The position numbers and the translations under genes were made by a program. A model generated the notes under the pieces. It was not told the origin of the DNA. It searched no databases and worked only from the letters and a program-made list of their open reading frames with translations. From Alphaproteobacteria bacterium CG11_big_fil_rev_8_21_14_0_20_44_7 (GTDB lineage Bacteria; Pseudomonadota; Alphaproteobacteria; Rickettsiales; 21-14-0-20-44-7), in NCBI GenBank assembly GCA_002787615.1, contig PCXJ01000128.1, positions 1 to 12,197 on the forward strand: a DNA stretch of 12,197 nt. The letters run 5' to 3'. Of the stretch, positions 6,868-12,197 are shown piece after piece. How positions within the stretch are numbered: the stretch's first letter is position 1; the number at the start of each line of letters is the position of its first letter.

Positions 6868-7548
6868 GACAGCGTAAAAGCGCAATCTTTTATCCGTCAG
6901 ATTGGACAAATTAATATTGCCGCTTCCAACTTCAAAACCAAATATAATTATCTCCCCGGAGATTCCCCATTCCACAGCGCAGCCGGAGATGGCGACAATA
7001 AGCTTGAGGATAGTAACATCAATTCCGGCTCTACAACCTATGTAAGAGACTTTAATTACGAATTTTCAAATTTCTGGGTTCATTTGCAACAAGATGGCTT
7101 CTTGGCAAAAGAATACTCCACATTAAGCGCTGATGCCAGCTCCGGAATTGTTGTTGGCACGCATATACCATCCGCTAGCGGCGCTTCCTCAAAAAACGCA
7201 GGCATATTGCCATATTATCATTCATTTTATAGCTATGGTAAGTATAAATACATCTTTTGTGATTGGAGCACGACTACGACAGAACTTATCTGGACTAGCT
7301 GGGGAAACCAAAGTCCTATATTTACACCTATGCAAGCATTCTCTATAGACGTAAAAATGGATGATGGAATAACAGGCTTCGCAACAAGCCCTAATGTCTA
7401 CAGCTATACTGGTAACGTTCTGGGTTACGGCCCGACAGGAGCCGACACATGCTACTCCTCCTCTGCAAATAATACATATCTGACTAATAGCGATATAGGA
7501 TGCTGTATGATGGTTAATATGTTCATCCAAACAGGACAAACGCAATGA
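6775..7548 (+). CDS. Type IV pilin-like protein, paralogue 1
   Basis: A 257-residue class III (type IV) prepilin-like protein. The very short leader MKKG precedes the prepilin peptidase site G4/F5, with the conserved glutamate at position +5 of the mature protein (FTLVE) and a hydrophobic helix to about residue 30. The mature domain contains YLPGDSP at about residue 60, an aspartate-rich loop GDGDNKLED at 71-79, the family motif IDVKMDDG at 191-198, and C-terminal cysteines C226 and C243/C244 that could form a disulfide-closed loop. The globular domain is rich in Ser, Tyr and aromatic residues, unlike paralogues 3 and 4. Its stop overlaps the start of paralogue 2 (ATGA), so the two form an operon. 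It could be a minor pilin or a type II secretion pseudopilin. No assembly genes are nearby to decide which. Confidence 0.88.
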   Translation: MKKGFTLVELSIVLVIIGLLIGGILVAQSMIDSVKAQSFIRQIGQINIAASNFKTKYNYLPGDSPFHSAAGDGDNKLEDSNINSGSTTYVRDFNYEFSNFWVHLQQDGFLAKEYSTLSADASSGIVVGTHIPSASGASSKNAGILPYYHSFYSYGKYKYIFCDWSTTTTELIWTSWGNQSPIFTPMQAFSIDVKMDDGITGFATSPNVYSYTGNVLGYGPTGADTCYSSSANNTYLTNSDIGCCMMVNMFIQTGQTQ

Positions 7549-7637
7549 AAAAAGGCTTCACACTTGTTGAGCTATCCATCGTCCTCGTCATCATCGGGCT
7601 GTTGATTGGCGGGATTTTGGTCGCGCAGAGTATGATT
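7545..7637 (+). repeat. Pilin constant segment, copy B of near-identical direct repeat
   Basis: Second copy of the 93-base segment found at 6775-6867, encoding the same 31 residues. Pilin genes 3 and 4 encode the same protein segment from their KKGF onward but with many more silent differences, so copies A and B are the most recently shared pair. Confidence 0.85.
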
Positions 7638-8303
7638 GAGGCTACAGGGCTTCAGAAAATGGGAGCCACAGCTAACCAACTTCATGCCGCAATAAAGATG
7701 TTTAAGGACAATACAGGTTATTACCCTGGAGATGCCCCGCATATTTGGTTTGTTAGCAAGTGTAGCAATTATGGCTTCCCTGGTGCTGGACACTGGATTG
7801 GCGGTTGCCAGACAAATTCTAATGGAGATATTGACACTTACTCAGAATGGGAGCTAGCTACCGCTCATCTTTCGTGGATGGGCTATCTGGACAAGGAATA
7901 TACTAAATATGAAACAGGCGCTGTTTGCGTGCCCTTAAACCCAGGAGTTGATTCAGTTGATGTAGGTTTTAATGCGGGTATGAATATTTATTATGGTGGC
8001 GGTATAATTGGCACTACACATCTGGATAACAGAATATATTCGTTACATATCAATTATGCTAGTGGCGATTGTACAAAGCCCGCAGTATTAACCGTTCCAC
8101 AATCTGTGGCTATAGATAAGAAGTTTGATGATGGCAAACCTTTTGGGGGTGATATTGTAGCAGGGCATAATTATAGCTCTGGTTGGTCAGGCAACAATTG
8201 TGTGTCGGGTGGATCCTATGACCCTGACAATCCTTATAACATTTCTATGGGAGATACTCGCTCATGCTTTTTAGCTTTCTCTCAACCGCTATACAATCAG
8301 TAA
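7545..8303 (+). CDS. Type IV pilin-like protein, paralogue 2
   Basis: A 252-residue prepilin-like protein starting within the stop codon of paralogue 1 (ATGA overlap), so the two are probably translationally coupled. AGGA lies 8 nt upstream at 7533-7536. The first 31 residues are identical to paralogue 1: MKKG leader, cleavage before F5, glutamate at mature position 5, hydrophobic helix. The mature domain has YYPGDAP at about residue 60, the family motif IDKKFDDG at 190-197, and C-terminal cysteines C219 and C241. Six cysteines in total make it the most cysteine-rich of the four. It lacks the aspartate-rich loop of the other three and instead has a glycine/tryptophan/cysteine-rich stretch there. 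It is probably a minor pilin or variant subunit; no close functional assignment is possible. Confidence 0.86.
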   Translation: MKKGFTLVELSIVLVIIGLLIGGILVAQSMIEATGLQKMGATANQLHAAIKMFKDNTGYYPGDAPHIWFVSKCSNYGFPGAGHWIGGCQTNSNGDIDTYSEWELATAHLSWMGYLDKEYTKYETGAVCVPLNPGVDSVDVGFNAGMNIYYGGGIIGTTHLDNRIYSLHINYASGDCTKPAVLTVPQSVAIDKKFDDGKPFGGDIVAGHNYSSGWSGNNCVSGGSYDPDNPYNISMGDTRSCFLAFSQPLYNQ

Positions 8304-8315
8304 AGAAACCTACAC

Positions 8316-8343
8316 TTGCCTATTTAGCAACCACCGCTAAAAT
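8316..8343 (+). promoter_or_regulatory. Putative ispG promoter, leaderless layout
   Basis: TTGCCT (8316-8321), a 16-bp spacer and TAAAAT (8338-8343) end 6 nt before the ispG ATG at 8350. No Shine-Dalgarno lies in the 46-bp gap after pilin gene 2, so ispG is probably transcribed on its own as a leaderless message. Predicted by eye. Confidence 0.5.
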
Positions 8344-8349
8344 ACCTAC

Positions 8350-9573
8350 ATGGCGAGAAATAGTGTCAAAATCGGGAATATAACTATCGGCGGCGATAAC
8401 CCGCCCGTTGTGCAGTCCATGACGAATACTGACACCGCAGATATTTCCAAAACTGTGGAGCAAGTCAATCAGTTGGCTCAGGCGGGCAGCGAGATTGTTC
8501 GGATTACGGTGAATAATGAAGCCGCCGCCGAAGCTGTGCCGGAAATTGTGGCGCAGACTAATGTGCCGATTGTCGGGGATTTCCATTATAACGGACACAC
8601 ATTGCTGGGCAAATATCCCAAAATGGCAGAAAGCTTGGCAAAATACCGTATAAACCCCGGAAATGTCGGGTTTGGTGAAAAGCATGACCCGCAATTCAAG
8701 CAAATGGTGGAAATCGCCATTGAATATGACAAACCCGTGCGTATCGGAGTGAATTGGGGGAGTTTGGATCAGCAAATTGCCACAAAATTGATGGATGAAA
8801 ACGCAAAAACCGTAAATCCCAAGCCCGCTAATGAAATTTTGCGTGAGGCGATGATAATTTCCGCCCTAACCTCAGCTGAAAAAGCGCAGGAAATCGGGCT
8901 TTCTGCCAATAAAATCATAATTTCATGCAAAACCAGCCGCGCTGCCGATTTAATCGCGGTTTATCGTGACTTGGCAAAACGCGGGGATTATGCCCTGCAT
9001 TTGGGGCTAACCGAGGCCGGAATGGGAGTCAAAGGCATCGCCGCCTCTGCCGCCGCACTTGCACCGTTATTGCTGGAAGGAATCGGCGATACTATTCGAG
9101 TTTCCCTTACTCCGCATCCTGATGAACCGCGCACAAAAGAGGTGGAAGTAGCGCAAGAAATCCTGCAAAGTCTGGGAATACGCTCATTCAACCCGCAAGT
9201 TTCCGCCTGCCCCGGCTGTGGACGCACAACCAGCACATATTTTCAGGAATTAGCCGATGATATCCATAAATTTCTCAGAATGAGAATGCCGGAATGGCGA
9301 AAAACCTATAATGGCGTTGAAAACCTCAACGTTGCCGTGATGGGGTGTATAGTAAACGGCCCCGGCGAATCAAAACATGCTGACATTGGGATTTCCCTAC
9401 CCGGCACAGGCGAAAACCCCGCCGCACCTGTGTTTATTGACGGCAAAAAGGCAATGACCTTAAGAGGCGAACATATTACTTCTGAATTTCAACAGATAGT
9501 TGAATCATATATTGAGGAAAAATATACACAGTGCCGCGCTAATCCAACTATTAACAAACAATTTCTCACTTAA
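8350..9573 (+). CDS. ispG: 4-hydroxy-3-methylbut-2-en-1-yl diphosphate synthase (flavodoxin/ferredoxin-dependent)
   Basis: IspG (GcpE) converts methylerythritol cyclodiphosphate to HMBPP in the MEP isoprenoid pathway, using a [4Fe-4S] cluster. The 407-residue product begins with the typical VKIGNITIGGDNPPVVQSMTN substrate-barrel opening. It carries the cluster ligands C287 and C290 (ACPGCGRT), C333 (MGCIVNGPGE) and E340. The spacing C333 to E340 equals that in the Escherichia coli enzyme, while the C290-C333 interval is about 11 residues longer. The TIM-barrel half includes RITVNNEAAA, GDFHYNGH and the NPGNVG region. It sits between two pairs of pilin-like genes with no visible functional link to them. 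A separate promoter-like sequence lies just before its start. Confidence 0.97.
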   Translation: MARNSVKIGNITIGGDNPPVVQSMTNTDTADISKTVEQVNQLAQAGSEIVRITVNNEAAAEAVPEIVAQTNVPIVGDFHYNGHTLLGKYPKMAESLAKYRINPGNVGFGEKHDPQFKQMVEIAIEYDKPVRIGVNWGSLDQQIATKLMDENAKTVNPKPANEILREAMIISALTSAEKAQEIGLSANKIIISCKTSRAADLIAVYRDLAKRGDYALHLGLTEAGMGVKGIAASAAALAPLLLEGIGDTIRVSLTPHPDEPRTKEVEVAQEILQSLGIRSFNPQVSACPGCGRTTSTYFQELADDIHKFLRMRMPEWRKTYNGVENLNVAVMGCIVNGPGESKHADIGISLPGTGENPAAPVFIDGKKAMTLRGEHITSEFQQIVESYIEEKYTQCRANPTINKQFLT

Positions 9574-9577
9574 GCTT

Positions 9578-9606
9578 TTGTTAACCTCCTTCATTTATAA
9601 TATAGT
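9578..9606 (+). promoter_or_regulatory. Putative promoter of pilin gene 3
   Basis: TTGTTA (9578-9583), a 17-bp spacer and TATAGT (9601-9606) form a good sigma-70-like promoter just after the ispG stop codon. It predicts a leader of about 40 nt before the ATG at 9655. A TATAAT at 9596-9601 is also present, but at only 12 bp from the same -35. Confidence 0.55.
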
Positions 9607-9654
9607 TTGCTATCAAATTTACAGGCAAAGAACAAACAAACTAAAGGGAATAAC

Positions 9655-10380
9655 ATGAACAATTCTAAAAAAGGTTTTACGCTAGTAGAACTATCAATAG
9701 TCCTCGTGATAATCGGTCTGCTGATTGGCGGAATTTTGGTTGCACAAAGTATGATTGAAACTACTAAGGTTCAAGCCTTGGTTAGGCAGCTAGGTCAATT
9801 TGACGCAGCCGTTGGAAATTTTAAAGATAAATATAGCAGCCTTCCGGGCGATTCCACATTGATATCTGCCGGAGATGGTGATGGCACAATCGAAGATGAT
9901 GGCGATGCTATCGTGGATTTTGCCGGAGAAATCGGTGGCTTTTGGTATGATTTAGGCCAAACCGGACTTAGAAATGATGCAGGTGCAAATTATCCGGATG
10001 ATACAGCCGGTGATGCAGCTTTCGTAGTAGGAACAGATATTCCAACTGCGAAGCTAGGCAATAAAGCTGGTGTCCTCGCATTTGGCGTTAGTGGCGTTAA
10101 TTACTACCACATTGCCGCAAATGGCTCTGCCGACGAAGATTTGGATACATTATCTTTAGCATTCACTCCGGCAGTAGTTCTTTCCATTGATACAAAAATG
10201 GATGACGGCGCAGGAAATGTTGTAGCCTCCGATCAGCTTGTCTTAGACGGGACTGGAGTTGCTACAACCGGAACGGACTGCACAACAACCGCTGGTGGGG
10301 ATACTTATGACGTTGCCATCACAACCGATGCTTGCGCAATTCGGGTTAGAATCGGAACTTCAACAGGGAATTATCAATAA
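9655..10380 (+). CDS. Type IV pilin-like protein, paralogue 3
   Basis: A 241-residue prepilin-like protein. The start at 9655 is chosen because AAGGGA (9644-9649) lies 5 nt upstream; a TTG further upstream at 9607 would lie on the promoter. The leader MNNSKKG is followed by the same hydrophobic helix as in the other three copies, with FTLVE at the cleavage site. The mature part contains SLPGDST, an acidic loop GDGDGTIEDDGD at 73-84 that resembles calcium-binding loops, GVSGVNYYH, the family motif IDTKMDDG at 178-185 and cysteines C209 and C227. The domain is strongly acidic and rich in Ala, Gly, Asp and Thr, like a surface major pilin. It is clearly closest to paralogue 4. It has its own promoter and terminator and is therefore probably monocistronic. 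Confidence 0.9.
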   Translation: MNNSKKGFTLVELSIVLVIIGLLIGGILVAQSMIETTKVQALVRQLGQFDAAVGNFKDKYSSLPGDSTLISAGDGDGTIEDDGDAIVDFAGEIGGFWYDLGQTGLRNDAGANYPDDTAGDAAFVVGTDIPTAKLGNKAGVLAFGVSGVNYYHIAANGSADEDLDTLSLAFTPAVVLSIDTKMDDGAGNVVASDQLVLDGTGVATTGTDCTTTAGGDTYDVAITTDACAIRVRIGTSTGNYQ

Positions 10381-10394
10381 TATTTATAGCGATT

Positions 10395-10427
10395 AAAGGG
10401 CGAGTTAATAACCGCCCTTTCTTTCTT
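10395..10427 (+). terminator. Rho-independent terminator after pilin gene 3
   Basis: An 8-bp perfect stem, AAAGGGCG (10395-10402) paired with CGCCCTTT (10413-10420), encloses a 10-nt loop and is followed by the T-rich CTTTCTT. It lies 14 nt after the pilin 3 stop codon and separates the transcription of genes 3 and 4. Confidence 0.85.
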
Positions 10428-10495
10428 GCAAGTAGTAGAGATGCAACAAATAAGATTAATCTGCACATCTTTACGGCCTACAAGCTACTAACATA

Positions 10496-10524
10496 TTGAT
10501 AAGAATTACTATATGGCATCTAAT
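10496..10524 (+). promoter_or_regulatory. Putative promoter of pilin gene 4
   Basis: TTGATA (10496-10501), a 17-bp spacer and TCTAAT (10519-10524) match the sigma-70 consensus well. The predicted leader of about 28 nt contains the AGGGAG ribosome site (10544-10549) 9 nt before the ATG at 10559. It lies downstream of the pilin 3 terminator, so gene 4 is likely expressed independently. Confidence 0.55.
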
Positions 10525-10558
10525 AAATGCATTAATTTTACATAGGGAGTATAATATA

Positions 10559-11308
10559 ATGAACAACAAAGACAAAAAAGGTTTTACACTAGTAGAACTC
10601 TCGATTGTGCTTGTTATTATCGGTTTGCTGATTGGCGGCATTCTGGTTGCACAAAGCATGATTGAAACAACAAAGATACAATCATTAACCAGACAAATCG
10701 GACAATTTGACGCAGCCGTAAGCACGTTTGTAGACAAATTCAACGCTTTGCCGGGTGATAACACACTTTTTGACGCTACAGGTGATGCTGACGGAAATGG
10801 AACTATCCAAGATGACGGCACAGCCCTTGCTGAGAATAGTGGTGAAATCGCACAATTCTGGAATGACCTTTCAAATACCGGTCTGAAAAATGAAGGTGGA
10901 GCTGCGTACGCTGCTACCGAAGGTGCGGTTACTATCAATACAACTGCCCCACAAGCGAAGGCAGGGTCAAATGCTGCTGTAGTAGCTTTCGGAGTTTCCG
11001 GAGTTAACTACTATCAGCTACAAAACATGACAGCTATGGGCGATGCGACATTTGATAATGGCGCTGATGCATTCAAACCTTCTGCTGCACTTGCTATCGA
11101 CACTAAAATGGATGATGGCAATGCTGGCGCCGGTTATGTGATGGCTGCTGAAGGAACTGGCTTAAACGATGTTGCCCTAACTGCTGATGCTACTAGCGGT
11201 GACGGTGAGTGTGTAGGCTCAACAACAGCCGTTTACGACGTTGCTTATGACTCAGATGATTGCCAGCTAAGAATCAGAATTGGTTCTTCTACAGGTAATC
11301 TACAATAA
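10559..11308 (+). CDS. Type IV pilin-like protein, paralogue 4
   Basis: A 249-residue prepilin-like protein. The start at 10559 follows AGGGAG by 9 nt; an upstream TTG at 10496 overlaps the promoter and is rejected. The leader MNNKDKKG is followed by the FTLVE cleavage site and the common hydrophobic helix. The mature part resembles paralogue 3 along its length: ALPGDNT, then an EF-hand-like loop DADGNGTIQDDG at 76-87, AFGVSGVNYYQ, the family motif IDTKMDDG at 180-187, cysteines C218 and C235, and a matching C-terminus (RIRIGSSTGNLQ against RVRIGTSTGNYQ). It is acidic and Ala/Gly/Thr-rich. The loop is close to calcium-binding consensus but lacks an acidic residue at position 12. It is flanked by its own promoter and a strong terminator. 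It may be a major pilin variant. Confidence 0.9.
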   Translation: MNNKDKKGFTLVELSIVLVIIGLLIGGILVAQSMIETTKIQSLTRQIGQFDAAVSTFVDKFNALPGDNTLFDATGDADGNGTIQDDGTALAENSGEIAQFWNDLSNTGLKNEGGAAYAATEGAVTINTTAPQAKAGSNAAVVAFGVSGVNYYQLQNMTAMGDATFDNGADAFKPSAALAIDTKMDDGNAGAGYVMAAEGTGLNDVALTADATSGDGECVGSTTAVYDVAYDSDDCQLRIRIGSSTGNLQ

Positions 11309-11330
11309 ATAGTTTAAACTACAGAATCTT

Positions 11331-11357
11331 AGGGTCGCTTCGGCGGCCCTTTTTCTT
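11331..11357 (+). terminator. Rho-independent terminator with UUCG tetraloop after pilin gene 4
   Basis: AGGGTCGC (11331-11338), the tetraloop TTCG and GCGGCCCT (11343-11350) form an 8-bp stem with one G-T pair, followed by TTTTTCTT. C(UUCG)G is an unusually stable hairpin cap. It lies 22 nt after the pilin 4 stop codon and isolates dnaK from the pilin gene. Confidence 0.92.
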
Positions 11358-11415
11358 GCCTGCTCAAAATAAATTATTTATCGCTCATTTTTTTTAAAAA
11401 AATTTTGCCCTAAAT

Positions 11416-11443
11416 CTTGTATCCCAAATAAATTACACCATAT
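11416..11443 (+). promoter_or_regulatory. Putative heat-shock (sigma-32-type) promoter of dnaK
   Basis: CTTGTA (11416-11421), a 14-bp spacer and CACCATAT (11436-11443) match the sigma-32 consensus (CTTGAA, CCCCATNT), with 7 of 8 matches in the -10. An A/T run with 8 T, 7 A and 4 T (11388-11406) lies about 10 bp upstream and could act as an UP element. The gene downstream is dnaK, a classic member of this regulon. Confidence 0.6.
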
Positions 11444-11457
11444 ATAAAGTGAAATTT

Positions 11458-11486
11458 TTGGCTATTTTGGCTTTTAATGCTATAAC
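11458..11486 (+). promoter_or_regulatory. Putative second, vegetative promoter of dnaK
   Basis: TTGGCT (11458-11463), a 17-bp spacer and TATAAC (11481-11486) form a sigma-70-like promoter downstream of the heat-shock-like one. It would give a leader of about 50 nt before the dnaK ATG. Predicted by eye. Confidence 0.45.
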
Positions 11487-11542
11487 AGCAACCAACAAAA
11501 CGTAACAAACTAAAAAACAATTATAAAACAGAGGATTATACG

Positions 11543-12197
11543 ATGAGTAAAGTTATTGGTATTGATTTGGGTACAACAAATTCTTGCGTAGCCATCATGG
11601 ATGGTAAAAACCCAAAAGTTATTGAGAATGTTGAAGGACGCAGAACCACACCTTCAATCGTAGCTTTCACCGAGGGCGGTGAGCGCCTTGTCGGTGAATC
11701 TGCCAAAAGACAGGCTGTCACCAACCCATCCAACACCTTATTCGCCATTAAACGCCTTATCGGACGTATTTTTACTGATCCTATGGTCAAAAAAGATCAA
11801 GAGCTTGTGCCTTTCAAAATCGTAAAAGCTAAAAACAACGATGCATGGGTGGAAGCCGGTGGCGAAAAATACTCTCCATCGCAAATTTCCGCTTTCATTC
11901 TACAAAAAATGAAAGAAACCGCCGAAAGTTATCTCGGCGAGAAGGTGGAAAAAGCGGTGATTACCGTTCCTGCATATTTCAATGACGCTCAACGTCAAGC
12001 GACAAAAGACGCAGGGAAAATCGCCGGATTGGAAGTTTTGCGTATCATCAACGAACCTACTGCCGCTGCCCTCGCCTATGGCTTGGATAAGAATGACGGC
12101 AAAACCATCGCGGTATATGATTTAGGCGGTGGTACATTTGATGTATCAGTTCTAGAAATTGGCGATGGCGTATTTGAAGTCAAATCCACAAATGGTG
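11543..12197 (+). CDS. dnaK: Molecular chaperone DnaK (Hsp70), N-terminal part, cut by window edge
   Basis: DnaK is the ATP-dependent Hsp70 chaperone that works with DnaJ and GrpE in protein folding and heat-shock control. The 218 residues present cover roughly half of the nucleotide-binding domain of a protein normally near 640 residues. Signature motifs seen are IGIDLGTTNSCVA (phosphate 1), GRRTTPSIVAF, AVITVPAYFNDAQRQATKDAG, INEPTAAALAYG and YDLGGGTFDVSVLE (phosphate 2). The ATG at 11543 follows GAGG (11531-11534) by 8 nt. The reading frame is intact to the window end. It stands behind the pilin 4 terminator with its own promoters, so it is expressed independently of the pilins; dnaJ is likely, but not seen, downstream. 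Confidence 0.98.
   Translation, partial: MSKVIGIDLGTTNSCVAIMDGKNPKVIENVEGRRTTPSIVAFTEGGERLVGESAKRQAVTNPSNTLFAIKRLIGRIFTDPMVKKDQELVPFKIVKAKNNDAWVEAGGEKYSPSQISAFILQKMKETAESYLGEKVEKAVITVPAYFNDAQRQATKDAGKIAGLEVLRIINEPTAAALAYGLDKNDGKTIAVYDLGGGTFDVSVLEIGDGVFEVKSTNG

Noticed and set aside
6775..8303. Pilin genes 1-2 as an integron or phage-carried cassette
   Set aside because: No integrase, attC-like palindrome, terminal inverted repeat or target duplication is visible around the genes.
8320..8775. 151-residue open frame on the minus strand
   Set aside because: Antisense shadow of the 5' part of ispG, which is clearly the real gene.
9607..9654. TTG start giving pilin 3 a 16-residue longer leader
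   Set aside because: The TTG abuts the predicted -10 box, and the ATG at 9655 has a well-spaced AAGGGA and gives a normal short prepilin leader.
10550..10555. TATAAT just before the pilin 4 start codon as its promoter
   Set aside because: It lies between the ribosome site AGGGAG and the ATG; TTGATA-N17-TCTAAT upstream explains a leader that keeps the ribosome site.

Overview
The window looks like a chromosomal segment of an alphaproteobacterium. Its housekeeping genes (folC, hemJ, map, ispG, dnaK, cysI, cysJ) read as alphaproteobacterial in style, HemJ-type protoporphyrinogen oxidase is common in that class, and the dnaK promoter resembles the sigma-32 type. Base composition is moderate to AT-leaning by eye. 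The genus cannot be named from sequence reading alone. No phage, IS element, CRISPR array, tRNA or rRNA was seen.

Left part (1-3779): the two subunits of assimilatory NADPH-sulfite reductase lie on the minus strand, cysJ (2032-3738) upstream of cysI (1-1569, C-terminus beyond the window edge). A small acidic protein gene of unknown function (1687-2031) sits between them on the opposite strand. cysJ and cysI carry nearly the same promoter layout directly against their start codons.

Middle part (3780-6736): folC (minus) and hemJ (plus) are divergent, and their annotated start codons share two bases. A small single-span membrane protein of unknown function (minus) converges on hemJ, and map (minus) follows.

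Right part (6775-11308): four paralogous type IV pilin-like genes on the plus strand. The first two overlap by ATGA. ispG follows, then pilin genes 3 and 4, each with its own promoter, Shine-Dalgarno and rho-independent terminator. All four encode an identical 30-residue prepilin leader plus hydrophobic helix. Their globular domains diverge but keep an IDxKxDDG motif and a C-terminal cysteine pair. No assembly ATPase, platform protein or prepilin peptidase gene is in the window, so the machinery must be elsewhere. The window ends inside dnaK, which has what looks like a heat-shock promoter and a vegetative promoter in tandem.

A recurring theme is a -10-like hexamer ending 6-8 nt before the ATG with no Shine-Dalgarno (cysI, cysJ, folC, pilin 1, ispG), which suggests leaderless mRNAs. 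Pilin 3, pilin 4, dnaK and the small membrane protein gene instead have clear leaders with purine-rich ribosome sites.
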